Shown here: positions 25,498-34,668 of the stretch, piece after piece
How positions within the stretch are numbered: position 1 is the stretch's first letter
Layout: each line of letters opens with the position of its first letter
From: Psychrobacillus mangrovi
GTDB taxonomy: Bacteria; Bacillota; Bacilli; Bacillales_A; Planococcaceae
Length of the DNA: 64,000 nt
NCBI RefSeq assembly: GCF_037104765.1
Contig: NZ_JBAWSY010000004.1
Location: 180,166 to 244,165, forward strand
Reading direction: 5' to 3'
Position numbers and translations under genes: made by a program
Notes under the pieces: model-generated
Databases searched by the model: none
What the model saw: only the letters and a program-made list of their open reading frames with translations
What the model was told of the DNA's origin: nothing

Positions 25498-26220
25498 TTA
25501 TAAACTGAAATTGTTTTTTAATGATCTCTTCATATCTGGTTGCCATAGCTTCCATGTATGGTTTCCATCTAATTCGTCATAAAATGTCGTAAATCCTTTT
25601 TTTATGAATAAATTATGCAAAGATCTATTAGGAGTAACAAAGTCTGTAATTAATCCATCGCCTGTTTTAACATCCGTCTCTTCCTTGCCAATAACATGAT
25701 AAAGAGAAAATGCATGTATTACTTTATGATTTTCAACCTGATTCAATACATAATCATTTACAAGGGGAGAATGCAAAATAACTTTACCAAATGTATTTGG
25801 ATATTGAAGAGCCGTAAGTAATGATACGGTAGCTGCAAGCGAATCACCGATTAATGCTCTACCTAATCCAATTTGATAAGTAGGGTAATTGGCATCAATA
25901 TATGGAACAAGTTCATGTGCTAAAAAGCGAATGTATGCATTGTGCTTTTCACCCTCCGGATGGTATTTTGCTCTACGATCTTTCACATTTTTGTAAGGAA
26001 TACCTACAATAATAAGATTTTCAATTTCATTTTCTTCATAAAGCTCGTCAGCAACGCGGGTAATTCTCCCTAATTGAAAATAGTCTTTACCATCATTTGC
26101 AATAAGTACACTGTATTTATATAAAGGTGAATAATTTGGTGGTAAATAAATGAGTAATTGCATTTCTTCTTGTAAAGACTCACTAAAAAATGTTAGATCT
26201 TTTACAACTCCTTTATTCAT
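25498..26220 (-). CDS. yjcH: YjcH, esterase-D-like alpha/beta hydrolase
   Basis: A 240-residue cytosolic hydrolase. The nucleophile elbow is G125-D-S127-L in ALIGDSLAATVSLLTALQ, and the catalytic His is likely in DGNHTWKLW near residue 222. LQEEMQLLIYLPPNYSP is the typical N-terminus of the Fes/EstD-like group. The substrate is unknown. It lies 58 bases upstream of yjcG and is likely the first gene of yjcH-yjcG-yjcF. AGGAGGTTC precedes the ATG. Confidence 0.88.
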   Translation of the reverse strand: MNKGVVKDLTFFSESLQEEMQLLIYLPPNYSPLYKYSVLIANDGKDYFQLGRITRVADELYEENEIENLIIVGIPYKNVKDRRAKYHPEGEKHNAYIRFLAHELVPYIDANYPTYQIGLGRALIGDSLAATVSLLTALQYPNTFGKVILHSPLVNDYVLNQVENHKVIHAFSLYHVIGKEETDVKTGDGLITDFVTPNRSLHNLFIKKGFTTFYDELDGNHTWKLWQPDMKRSLKNNFSL

Positions 26221-26387
26221 AAAGAACCTCCTACAATAATCATGTTGTATAGAAATTGTAACATATACATGAAGAGAGGTATAATTAACAACAACTAGAA
26301 TATGGTAGTGTCATTTATTTCGATGGATAAGATGAGGAAAGAGCGCTGAGTTCAAAATAAATCAGATATATAAAGGGGTTAATTAAA

Positions 26388-26975
26388 TTGGACAGACAGA
26401 CATCAAGAGTACATTCACGAACTGTTGAGAAGGCTGCAAATGATGCATTACTTCGTAGGGGAGTGACCATTGAAGAGATTGCTAAAATAGTGTATGAAAT
26501 GCAATTTCCCTACAATGAAGGTCTAACAATTGAGCATTGTATCGAATCGATTAAAAGTGTTTTAAAGAAAAGAGAAATGCAGCACGCCATTTTAGTGGGG
26601 ATTGAATTAGATGAACTCGCTGAGAAAAAGTTATTATCGGAACCTTTGCAACAAATTGTAGAAGCAGACGAAGGGTTATTTGGCATTGATGAAACGATTG
26701 CTCTTGGAGCAGTATATACGTATGGAAGTATTGCCGTGACAACTTTCGGTCATTTAGACAAAAATAAAATCGGTATTATTTCAAAATTGGACACAAAAGC
26801 AGAAAACGGTATTATCCATACATTTTTAGATGATATAGTTGCTAGTATTGCTGCAAGCGCCGCTTCTCGGTTGGCACATCGAACACGTGATTTAGCAGAG
26901 GCAAACGAAACATTTGAGGATATCCCTCCAGAAGAAACTGCACCAGAAACAAAGATTAAAGGATCTCGAACTTAA
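26388..26975 (+). CDS. phosphatidylglycerophosphatase A family protein (YutG-like)
   Basis: The PgpA fold dephosphorylates phosphatidylglycerophosphate in many bacteria, though Bacillus YutG-type members are soluble and their role is less clear. The 195-residue protein matches this group: TIEEIAKIVYEMQFPYNE, KREMQHAILVGIELDELAEK, LSEPLQQIVEADEGLFGIDE and FLDDIVASIAASAASRLAHR. There is no transmembrane helix. TTG 26388 has AAAGGGG upstream. Confidence 0.82.
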   Translation: MDRQTSRVHSRTVEKAANDALLRRGVTIEEIAKIVYEMQFPYNEGLTIEHCIESIKSVLKKREMQHAILVGIELDELAEKKLLSEPLQQIVEADEGLFGIDETIALGAVYTYGSIAVTTFGHLDKNKIGIISKLDTKAENGIIHTFLDDIVASIAASAASRLAHRTRDLAEANETFEDIPPEETAPETKIKGSRT

Positions 26976-27305
26976 ATGGCTTTATTAAAATTCAATGTTG
27001 TTATGGAAAGAATGAAAGTGTAGTAATTGATAGGCATTAGTGCTTGCCAAAAGCTACGCATGGGCATTAAGTTTTTCAGTGACCTTCGTGCTGCATGCAG
27101 CGTGTGGGTTTGATGTTTCAGTACAATTTCATTTCTATAAAGTTCTTCATATAATATTTAAACAACAAAGCTGCCAGGTCAGGTTAAAATCAACAGTAAC
27201 AAATAATATAACAAAGTCGCGTCCGAATTTTATCTTCGGACGCGACTTTGTGCTTCTCCTATTATGTGTATTAACACTCAAGTAACTTATAATAAAAGTA
27301 CTTTA
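26976..27305. other. intergenic stretch with a 17-bp perfect hairpin
   Basis: ACAAAGTCGCGTCCGAA at 27211-27227 pairs exactly with 27235-27251, with a 7-base loop. It lacks a clear T tract on either strand, so a terminator role is only likely for the minus-strand nuclease gene. GGCATTAGTGCTTGCC near 27033 resembles a decayed R3 end. No gene is supported. Confidence 0.6.
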
Positions 27306-28028
27306 TTATTCTCTAGCTTTACTAAAGCCTGCTTTAATTGCTTCCTCTTCTGTGCAAAACCATTCTTCCGGTTTAGTTACATCATAATTATTTCCACTAG
27401 GAACATGATAAATTTTCTTGCCTTCTCTGTTAATATTTCCTTTAATCAAACATTTACCAATTGCCTCCTTGGAAGAATCCTTATCATTGACAAACACGGA
27501 AGAATTAAAACCACGTGATGTAACATAGTTGGGGGTTTCCCATACTCCAACTTTCTGTTTCTCCGCAATTTTAGAAGCTTTTTCAAAGTCGTCTAAATAC
27601 CTTGTGTTTGGGGGAAATACGTACGCTACACGTGCTAAGCCTTCTTCTAAGAGAGATTCTTGTACACTTACTCCATCTATGTATATATACGCGAGCATGC
27701 GACCGTAATCATCTAATCGATTTCCAACGTCAAATTCAATTGTCAACTCACCGCTGTTTAGAATTTCATTATTTCTATACTTTGCTTCGTCGCTTAAAGG
27801 CTGTGTACCCAGTTGTTTGTGGTTTGTTTCAGGAGTGTCAATAAGTAAATATCGAATTGTTTCCACATTTCCATTATAATTTACCTTAATTGTATCTCCA
27901 TCAATTACTTCAATGAGTTCTACAGGAATTTGTTCAGAAGTTCCGCTCGTTTTGGTTATACCAGAAGAAGAAATTTCCTCACAACCAAAAAGAAAAGAAA
28001 TAAGTGTTAATAACAATAATTTTTTCAT
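27306..28028 (-). CDS. thermonuclease-family lipoprotein (YncB-like)
   Basis: A secreted, lipid-anchored nuclease of 240 residues. The signal is MKKLLLLTLISFLFGC with lipobox LFGC. The SNase domain (about 30-165) holds VIDGDTIKVNYNG, RYLLIDTPETNH, RMLAYIYIDG and SLLEEGLARVAYVFP; the Asp, Arg and Glu needed for Ca2+-dependent cleavage are present. A separate C-terminal module, GNINREGKKIYHVPSGNNYD followed by PEEWFCTEEEAIKAGFSKAR, is often found in extracellular proteins. Start 28028 follows AAGGTGATAAAA; the longer frame from 28100 adds an unlikely extension. Confidence 0.88.
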   Translation of the reverse strand: MKKLLLLTLISFLFGCEEISSSGITKTSGTSEQIPVELIEVIDGDTIKVNYNGNVETIRYLLIDTPETNHKQLGTQPLSDEAKYRNNEILNSGELTIEFDVGNRLDDYGRMLAYIYIDGVSVQESLLEEGLARVAYVFPPNTRYLDDFEKASKIAEKQKVGVWETPNYVTSRGFNSSVFVNDKDSSKEAIGKCLIKGNINREGKKIYHVPSGNNYDVTKPEEWFCTEEEAIKAGFSKARE

Positions 28029-28072
28029 TTTTATCACCTTCATTAGTTTAGCATATAAATAAAGGAGAGATA

Positions 28073-28918
28073 ATGTTGACGCACATAATAGAATTACCAT
28101 TTGCTTATCGTTTCGATGAGGCGATCACAAGATTATCGTTAGACCCTCTAAATTCTGTAGATTTAGCAAATCAAACAGTAAGAGTTCCATTAGATCATTC
28201 TATTATTACTATTAAAAGTATCGGATCACATCGAGAGCCAAAGTTTATTCTAACCGGAATAGAATCGGAGCAACAGCTTCAACGTATATTGTCCATTTTT
28301 CATTTTGATAGGAGTCTAGATGCTGTTCATACACATTTTATAAATACAAATCTAAAGGATTTGTTTATAAAATTTGAAGGAACACCAATAGTTACAGATT
28401 ATTCTTTATACGCAAATATTCTAAAAAGTATTATTCATCAACAATTAAATCTTTCATTTGCAAGAACATTAACGACTCGATTTGTTCAGACATTTGGAGA
28501 ACAGGTAGAGGATGTGTGGGTCTATCCTTCAGCAGATAAAATAGCAGCACTAGAAGTGGATATACTTAGAGGTATGCAATTTAGCACAAGAAAAGCGGAA
28601 TATATCATTGGAATTTCTAGAGCTATTGCACAAGGAGAACTAGCCTTAGAAACACTCGCCAATGAAACTGATGAGATAATCATAAAAAAGTTGACTTCCT
28701 ATCGTGGAATAGGTCCTTGGACTGCAGAAAGCTTTTTGCTTTTTGGTCTTGGGAGGGATAATTTATTTCCATTAGGAGACATCGGACTCCAAAACTCTTT
28801 AAAACAACTATGGAATATGGAGCAGAAGCCTTCGAAAGAAGAAATCATTGTCCATTTTGAATCTTGGTCACCTTACTTAAGTTACGCCTCTTTATACTTA
28901 TGGAGAAATATTGAATAA
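28073..28918 (+). CDS. DNA-3-methyladenine glycosylase II (AlkA family)
   Basis: It excises alkylated bases in base-excision repair. The 281-residue protein has the HhH-GPD core: ILKSIIHQQLNLSFARTLTT, FSTRKAEYIIGISRAIA, and LTSYRGIGPWTAESFLLFGL, with the catalytic Asp in PLGDIGLQNSL. It is close to B. subtilis YfjP. ATG 28073 follows AAAGGAGA. It is divergent from the nuclease gene, whose start is only 44 bases away, so their promoters overlap. Confidence 0.88.
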   Translation: MLTHIIELPFAYRFDEAITRLSLDPLNSVDLANQTVRVPLDHSIITIKSIGSHREPKFILTGIESEQQLQRILSIFHFDRSLDAVHTHFINTNLKDLFIKFEGTPIVTDYSLYANILKSIIHQQLNLSFARTLTTRFVQTFGEQVEDVWVYPSADKIAALEVDILRGMQFSTRKAEYIIGISRAIAQGELALETLANETDEIIIKKLTSYRGIGPWTAESFLLFGLGRDNLFPLGDIGLQNSLKQLWNMEQKPSKEEIIVHFESWSPYLSYASLYLWRNIE

Positions 28919-28962
28919 AAAATCAGCTTCCTTTATATAATAAGAGGGAAGCTGATTCTATG
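28919..28962. terminator. bidirectional terminator
   Basis: AATCAGCTTCC pairs with GGAAGCTGATT, with A-rich left and T-rich right flanks, between the convergent glycosylase gene and the small minus-strand gene. Confidence 0.75.
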
Positions 28963-28974
28963 TGAATACATTAT

Positions 28975-29118
28975 TCAATTATTGCTCTCCATTTCGTCTT
29001 GTACTTCCTTGAAGTATAAAAACGACTCTTCATCCAATTCATCTATTCGTTCCTTATTAATCCCCATTGCAATTGCTCCAGTAAAAATTGTTTCCCACCA
29101 GGTTTCTGTTATTGTCAT
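28975..29118 (-). CDS. 47-aa protein, unknown function
   Basis: A small acidic protein that I do not recognise: MTITETWWETIFTGAIAMGI then an acidic helix with DELDEESFLYFKEVQDEMES. The start at 29118 is chosen because AAAGGAGGAAATAGAA lies directly upstream; an in-frame start at 29187 has no such site. It is followed by a terminator. The strong ribosome site makes it likely to be real. Confidence 0.65.
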   Translation of the reverse strand: MTITETWWETIFTGAIAMGINKERIDELDEESFLYFKEVQDEMESNN

Positions 29119-29428
29119 TTCTATTTCCTCCTTTAATTTTCGTTTGTCCATTTGACCAATATATACCCTAAAAAGTTTAGTTAACAAACTTGTTAATTGG
29201 AAAATGAATCAAATATCACACAACCAAAGCAAGACTTATAGACTAATGGAGTGGAAAGTGTAAAAGAAATTTCCTTACATAAAGAGTATCTCCACTTTTG
29301 ATAAGAATCATGTATTTCTAAAAAAAAGTTATATGTAATATTCTTTCCTAGACTAGAAAATAATTGTATGATTCTTTTATATAGGCGTTTATATTTATTG
29401 AACTTGAATGAAAAAAGGAGATGCTTAA
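29119..29428. other. divergent intergenic region, no gene seen
   Basis: AT-rich spacer between the 47-aa gene (minus) and the aldehyde dehydrogenase (plus). It presumably holds both promoters; I find no operator or structured RNA in it. Confidence 0.5.
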
Positions 29429-30817
29429 ATGAATTTTACTGCCCAACAATTGGAGGAAATAATAGAAGAACATCATAATTTTTTTTATTCTCGGAAAACA
29501 AGAACGGCTAAATTTAGGTTAGAACAACTCGAAAAATTAAAAAACTCAATCAAAAAATATGAAAAGGAAGTTATTAAAGCTTTATATGATGATTTGCGTA
29601 AAAGTGAATTTGAGGCATATACTACCGAAATTGGGCTCATATATGACAATATATCTTTAATGAAAAAAAACTTGGAAAAATGGATGGAACCTAAGCAAGT
29701 TAAAACACCATTAGCATTAATGCCATCAAAAAGTTTTATCGTAAATGACCCTTATGGAACCGTCCTAATTATTGCTCCATTTAACTATCCGTTTCAATTA
29801 GTGATGGAACCGCTTTTGGGAGCAATTTGTGGAGGGAATTGTGCGATAATAAAGCCCTCTGAATTTACTCCACATACTACTGAAGTGGTTAAGAAAATAA
29901 TAGAAGAGACATTTGATACCGGGTATATACGAGTGTTGGAAGGTGAAAAGGAAGAAACTTCATTATTAATCCACGCTCCTTTCGATTTCATCTTTTTTAC
30001 GGGAAGCGTAAAAGTAGGGAAAATTGTTATGAAGGCTGCTTCAGAACGCTTGACTCCTATCGCTCTTGAATTGGGTGGGAAAAGTCCAGTAATAGTAGAT
30101 CATACTGCTAATCTTGAAGTAGCAGCAAAACGAATTGTCTGGGGGAAATTAGTGAACTCGGGCCAAACTTGTATCGCACCCGATTATGTTTTGGTTGAAG
30201 AAAAAGTAAAAGAAAAGTTTGTTGAGCTTTTAAAGCAATCCATTCATCAGTTTTATGGAGAAAATATTCAAAGTAGTGGCGATTTAGGGAGAATTGTAAA
30301 TACGACTCAATTTGACCGATTGAAAATAATTCTGGAAAAAGAAAAAGATCAAATTATTTTTGGGGGAAATGCCGATAAGGACGATTTGTATATAGAACCT
30401 ACTTTATTAGATGGTGTTAGTTTTTCAAGTCCTTCTATGGAAGATGAAATATTTGGTCCGATTTTACCCATCATTTCATATGACAATTTACCGGCAATAA
30501 TTCGACAAATTCGTAAGTTACCTAAGCCACTCTCAGCATATATGTTTAGTGAACATGAGCGGGCTCAAAATTATTTCTTAGAAGAGTTTTCATTTGGCGG
30601 AGGTTGTATAAATGATACAATATCCCACGCTGGAAGTGCTTTTTTACCTTTTGGCGGCATAGGTAACTCCGGAGTACATGCCTACCATGGTGAGGCAAGT
30701 TTTACTTTGTTTACCCATCAAAAATCTATTCTTAAAAAGAATACGAAATTACCAATTGACATTGTATTTCCACCATATAAAAATAAAGTTAAACTTGTTA
30801 GAAGCCTTTTAAAATAA
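29429..30817 (+). CDS. aldehyde dehydrogenase (YwdH-like, class 3)
   Basis: NAD(P)-dependent oxidation of aldehydes to acids. At 462 residues it is the short class-3 type. Catalytic Glu214 is in LELGGKSPV and Cys248 in NSGQTCIAPDYVL. IIKPSEFTPHTT and FFTGSVKVGK bind the cofactor. The C-terminal hydrophobic/basic tail seen in some membrane-attached class-3 enzymes is weak here. AAAAAGGAGATG precedes the ATG; monocistronic with its own terminator. Confidence 0.92.
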   Translation: MNFTAQQLEEIIEEHHNFFYSRKTRTAKFRLEQLEKLKNSIKKYEKEVIKALYDDLRKSEFEAYTTEIGLIYDNISLMKKNLEKWMEPKQVKTPLALMPSKSFIVNDPYGTVLIIAPFNYPFQLVMEPLLGAICGGNCAIIKPSEFTPHTTEVVKKIIEETFDTGYIRVLEGEKEETSLLIHAPFDFIFFTGSVKVGKIVMKAASERLTPIALELGGKSPVIVDHTANLEVAAKRIVWGKLVNSGQTCIAPDYVLVEEKVKEKFVELLKQSIHQFYGENIQSSGDLGRIVNTTQFDRLKIILEKEKDQIIFGGNADKDDLYIEPTLLDGVSFSSPSMEDEIFGPILPIISYDNLPAIIRQIRKLPKPLSAYMFSEHERAQNYFLEEFSFGGGCINDTISHAGSAFLPFGGIGNSGVHAYHGEASFTLFTHQKSILKKNTKLPIDIVFPPYKNKVKLVRSLLK

Positions 30818-30819
30818 TA

Positions 30820-30859
30820 AAAAACATCCACGATTGTTACAAATCTGTGGATGTTTTTT
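30820..30859 (+). terminator. terminator after the aldehyde dehydrogenase
   Basis: AAAACATCCACGATT pairs with AATCTGTGGATGTTTT (one bulge) and ends in TTTTTT. Confidence 0.85.
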
Positions 30860-31039
30860 GTACTTTTTAATAAAAAAAGGAAGTACATATCAAAATGTAT
30901 AGAGTCTTTAAAGATTATTTATGTTAAATTATAAGAAAACCATTACTTATTCCTTATTTTGAAATAAATATAAATAACTAATAATAGAAAAATAATAATG
31001 ACAATGTAACTAATTCATCGAAAGGAGAAAGAGAAAATT

Positions 31040-33217
31040 ATGGGATCTATTTTTGATACAAAATCAGATGAACTACTATATACAGTAAAAAAGGCGATTT
31101 TTAATGAGTCTTTAGCTGAAGATATAATCCTTCAAGAACAACTAGAAGATGCTTTCTTTAAAATGGAATTAATGGATTATGCCTTAAATGAAACAATGAT
31201 AGTAGCAGTTACTAATAGATCTGGTCAAATCTTATATGTGAATGATCGATTTGTAGAAATATCTGGTTATAAAAAACATGAATTAGTTGGAAATACACAT
31301 AAAGTGGTGAATTCCAACGCACACCCAGCTTCCTTTTTTCGAAAGATGTGGAATACTATTTTAAGTGGTGAAGTTTGGGAAGGCGAAATATGTAATCGAA
31401 GAAAAAATGGTGAATTATATTGGGTAAAAACATATATTCTACCTGTCGAATTAAATGAAAAAGAGTCTTATTTCTTGAGTATCCGAACGGATATAACATC
31501 AGAAAAAGAAAAAGAAAAATTGTTGCAATCCTCTTTAGTAGCATCCTTTGCAACTGTAGTGAATTATGTAAATAACTTAGTATTTCAAGTAAAACACGAT
31601 GCTTTCGGAAATTTTGGCTTTTCTTTATTGAGCGGAAAAATAGCCCATGAATATTTATCAAAACGAGGATTAGAGCCTGTTCAACCTTCTAGAGATACAT
31701 TTTTGGAAAAGAATTTATTTCTATCTACACCTATTGATGCTTATTTCTCCAATGAAATGGCCGAAAGATTAGTTGGCCACCTCCAAAATGTGTTTAAGGG
31801 GGAGGAAGTATCATATAAAGAATGGTTTGATAATAGATGTATTTACATAACACTTTCACCTTATGAGCATAAAGGAAAAGTTACAGCTGCGGTGGGATTT
31901 GGTAATGACATAACCGAGTTAGAGTTTGCTAGAAAAAAATTATCAGAAATTGCGTATTTTGATCATTTAACCAATACTTTTAATGCTGCTGCTCTAGAAA
32001 GAGATGTAATTAATAAGATAAATGAAAAAAAGCCTTTCAGCTTTTTATATTTGGATTTGGATCATTTTAAAAATATTAATGACTCCCTAGGACACGTAAC
32101 TGGAGATAAATTATTGAAAAAAGTTACTTCGAGAATAAAGAAATTTATTCACACAAAAGGGGAAGGTCTCTTATATCGAATTGGAGGAGATGAATTTGTA
32201 CTTCTACTAGACGATGACCAACTATTAGATACACCACATCGTTGTGCTGAGTTATTAATACACGAGATGGAGCAACCATTCTTAATTGATGAAATGGAAG
32301 TATATATCTCTTGTTCAGTAGGAATTTCTATTTATACAAACCATGGTACAACTTATAATTCATTACACCGTTCTGCAGATTTGGCCTTAAATGTTTCGAA
32401 AGAGATTGGAAAGAGAAATGTAGTAGTTTTTGATGAATCACATGTAGAAGGTTTTGTAAATAAGGTTCAATTAGAAAGCGATATACGAACAGGTCTTAAG
32501 AAAAAAGAGTTTATATTAGTATATCAGCCAAAAATCGATTTAAAAACAGAGACGGTTTATGGTTATGAAGCGTTGATTCGATGGAATAAAAAAGGTAGAG
32601 ACATGATTCCTCCTAATGATTTTATACCTTTTGCGGAAGAAACAGGGCTCATTATTCCTTTAGGTAAATATGTATTGAGAAAAGCCTGTAAGCAAGCAGT
32701 AGAATGGATTAAGATGGGGGTTGTGTTTCGTACCGTATCTGTAAATATAAGCCCTGCAGAACTCGAACAAAATGATTTTTTTCAAAATATCCAATTAATA
32801 TTGAAAGAAACAGGATTACCAGCACATTATTTAGAGCTTGAAGTTACCGAAAACGTATTAATGAAAAATATTGAACGTTTAACAAATGTATTAATTGACT
32901 TAAAAGAGCTTGGTATTAAAATTGCGATGGATGATTTTGGTTCAGGTTTTTCTAATTTTCGATACTTAAGTGATTTGCCGATTCATACATTAAAAATGGA
33001 CCGTATGTTTATGAATCGAATTGTCGAAAATAGAGACGAAGTAATTGTTGAATCAATTATACGAATTGGTCATAGCTTGGGATTAGAGGTTGTTGCAGAG
33101 GGAGTAGAAACAAAAGAGGTAATTGATTTTCTTAAGTTACATGATTGCCATTCAGTTCAAGGTTTTTATTATTCTAAACCATTGCATGCAGAAGAAATTC
33201 CAAACTTTAAACTATGA
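31040..33217 (+). CDS. PAS-GGDEF-EAL cyclic-di-GMP enzyme
   Basis: A soluble 725-residue protein predicted to make and/or break cyclic-di-GMP. PAS domain at about 45-160 (SGQILYVNDRFVEISGYKKH, then NRRKNGELYWVKTYILPV), a second less clear sensor region to ~290, GGDEF domain at ~300-460 with intact G382-G-D-E-F386, and EAL domain at ~475-725 with E510-A-L and MDDFGSGFSNFRYLSDL. Both active-site motifs look intact, so either activity is possible. No transmembrane segment. AAAGGAGAAAG precedes the ATG. Confidence 0.92.
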   Translation: MGSIFDTKSDELLYTVKKAIFNESLAEDIILQEQLEDAFFKMELMDYALNETMIVAVTNRSGQILYVNDRFVEISGYKKHELVGNTHKVVNSNAHPASFFRKMWNTILSGEVWEGEICNRRKNGELYWVKTYILPVELNEKESYFLSIRTDITSEKEKEKLLQSSLVASFATVVNYVNNLVFQVKHDAFGNFGFSLLSGKIAHEYLSKRGLEPVQPSRDTFLEKNLFLSTPIDAYFSNEMAERLVGHLQNVFKGEEVSYKEWFDNRCIYITLSPYEHKGKVTAAVGFGNDITELEFARKKLSEIAYFDHLTNTFNAAALERDVINKINEKKPFSFLYLDLDHFKNINDSLGHVTGDKLLKKVTSRIKKFIHTKGEGLLYRIGGDEFVLLLDDDQLLDTPHRCAELLIHEMEQPFLIDEMEVYISCSVGISIYTNHGTTYNSLHRSADLALNVSKEIGKRNVVVFDESHVEGFVNKVQLESDIRTGLKKKEFILVYQPKIDLKTETVYGYEALIRWNKKGRDMIPPNDFIPFAEETGLIIPLGKYVLRKACKQAVEWIKMGVVFRTVSVNISPAELEQNDFFQNIQLILKETGLPAHYLELEVTENVLMKNIERLTNVLIDLKELGIKIAMDDFGSGFSNFRYLSDLPIHTLKMDRMFMNRIVENRDEVIVESIIRIGHSLGLEVVAEGVETKEVIDFLKLHDCHSVQGFYYSKPLHAEEIPNFKL

Positions 33218-33250
33218 GGATTGCTTTATTAGCAGTCCTTTATTTTATAA
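33217..33250 (+). terminator. terminator after the GGDEF-EAL gene
   Basis: AGGATTGCT pairs with AGCAGTCCT (one G-T pair) and is followed by TTATTTTAT. Confidence 0.7.
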
Positions 33251-33455
33251 TCGATTAGATTGAATAGATTTCTCTCCTTGTAATGCTTTTCGCTTCAATA
33301 GTCACTAAAATGGTATACTAAATATAAGGAATTTAGAATCCATCAAAATGGTACGATAAAAACCTAAGTACATAAAACAAAAATAAGTTCTCAATTGATC
33401 CTGTAAGAAAACAATTAAATTTGTTAAAATAAAAGAGTGTACAAGGAGAATAAAT

Positions 33456-34505
33456 ATGTCATTTACATTTAATAAAGAAGAAACTATTGCACTGTTAAAG
33501 CAATTAGTTGAAATACCAAGTCCATCAGGTTATACGAAAGAGATTATGGATTTTATGGAAAAAATATTAGAAGATATACAAGTTACTTATAAACGAACAA
33601 ATAAAGGTGCTTTGATTGCTACTATTCCTGGAAAAGATGACACCAAGCAACGTTTGCTAACCGCGCATACCGATACCCTAGGAGGGATGGTGAAAGAAGT
33701 TAAGTCGAGTGGAAGATTAAAGCTTACAATGGTAGGTGGCTTCAATTGGAATGCTGTAGAAGGTGAGTATTGCACAATTCACACTGCGGACGGTAAAAGA
33801 ATACGTGGTACGATACTTATGCACCAAACAACTGTTCATGTATATAAGAATGCCAGCGGATTAGCTCGAGATGAAAATAATATAGAAGTTCGTGTCGATG
33901 AAAAAGTAACAAACGCAGAAGAGACACGTAAGTTAGGTATTGAAGTAGGCGATTTTGTTTCCTTTGATCCTCGTTTTGAAGAAACGGAATCAGGTTTTAT
34001 CAAATCTCGCCATCTAGATGATAAAGCAAGCACAGCATTGTTACTTCAATTGATTAAATTCATTCAAGAAAATAAAGTGACACTTCCACACACAACTCAT
34101 TTTTATATTTCAAATAATGAGGAAATCGGTTATGGTGGAAACTCGAATATACCAGAACAAGTAATTGAATATATTGCAGTTGACATGGGAGCAATCGGGG
34201 ATGGACAATCTTCTGATGAGTATACAGTTTCTATTTGTGCGAAAGACTCTTCAGGTCCTTACCATTATGAGTTAACGAGACAGCTTGTAGACCTTGCTAA
34301 AATTGAAGATATTGATTATAAATTAGATATTTATCCATACTATGGTTCCGATGCTTCAGCTGCTATACGTGCTGGATATGATGTAAAACATGCATTATTT
34401 GGTCCTGGTATTGAAGCATCTCATGCATATGAGCGCACTCATGTGGAGTCATTAGAACAAACCGCTAAACTGCTATTTGCATATGTAAACTCAAAGTTAT
34501 TGTAG
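33456..34505 (+). CDS. M42-family metal-dependent aminopeptidase
   Basis: A 349-residue cytosolic di-metal peptidase of the YsdC/FrvX/glutamyl-aminopeptidase group. Metal ligands are seen in TAHTDTLGGMVKE, KSRHLDDKASTALLL, ISNNEEIGYGGN and VDMGAIG, and in HAYERTHVESLE near the C-terminus. Members form dodecameric tetrahedra. AAGGAGAATAAAT precedes the ATG. The exact substrate cannot be told. Confidence 0.88.
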   Translation: MSFTFNKEETIALLKQLVEIPSPSGYTKEIMDFMEKILEDIQVTYKRTNKGALIATIPGKDDTKQRLLTAHTDTLGGMVKEVKSSGRLKLTMVGGFNWNAVEGEYCTIHTADGKRIRGTILMHQTTVHVYKNASGLARDENNIEVRVDEKVTNAEETRKLGIEVGDFVSFDPRFEETESGFIKSRHLDDKASTALLLQLIKFIQENKVTLPHTTHFYISNNEEIGYGGNSNIPEQVIEYIAVDMGAIGDGQSSDEYTVSICAKDSSGPYHYELTRQLVDLAKIEDIDYKLDIYPYYGSDASAAIRAGYDVKHALFGPGIEASHAYERTHVESLEQTAKLLFAYVNSKLL

Positions 34506-34668
34506 AAATTAGTTAGAGTTTAACTAAATAACTGTTTGATAATTAGAATCAGCAACTAATTCTGCAATAAAATTATGCAGAAAAACCGTTGGCTGGTTCT
34601 TTTTTACTTGTATTTTGATGCTCAAATCCATATGATAAAAAAGTAAATAAGAAGGAGATACAAAATAT

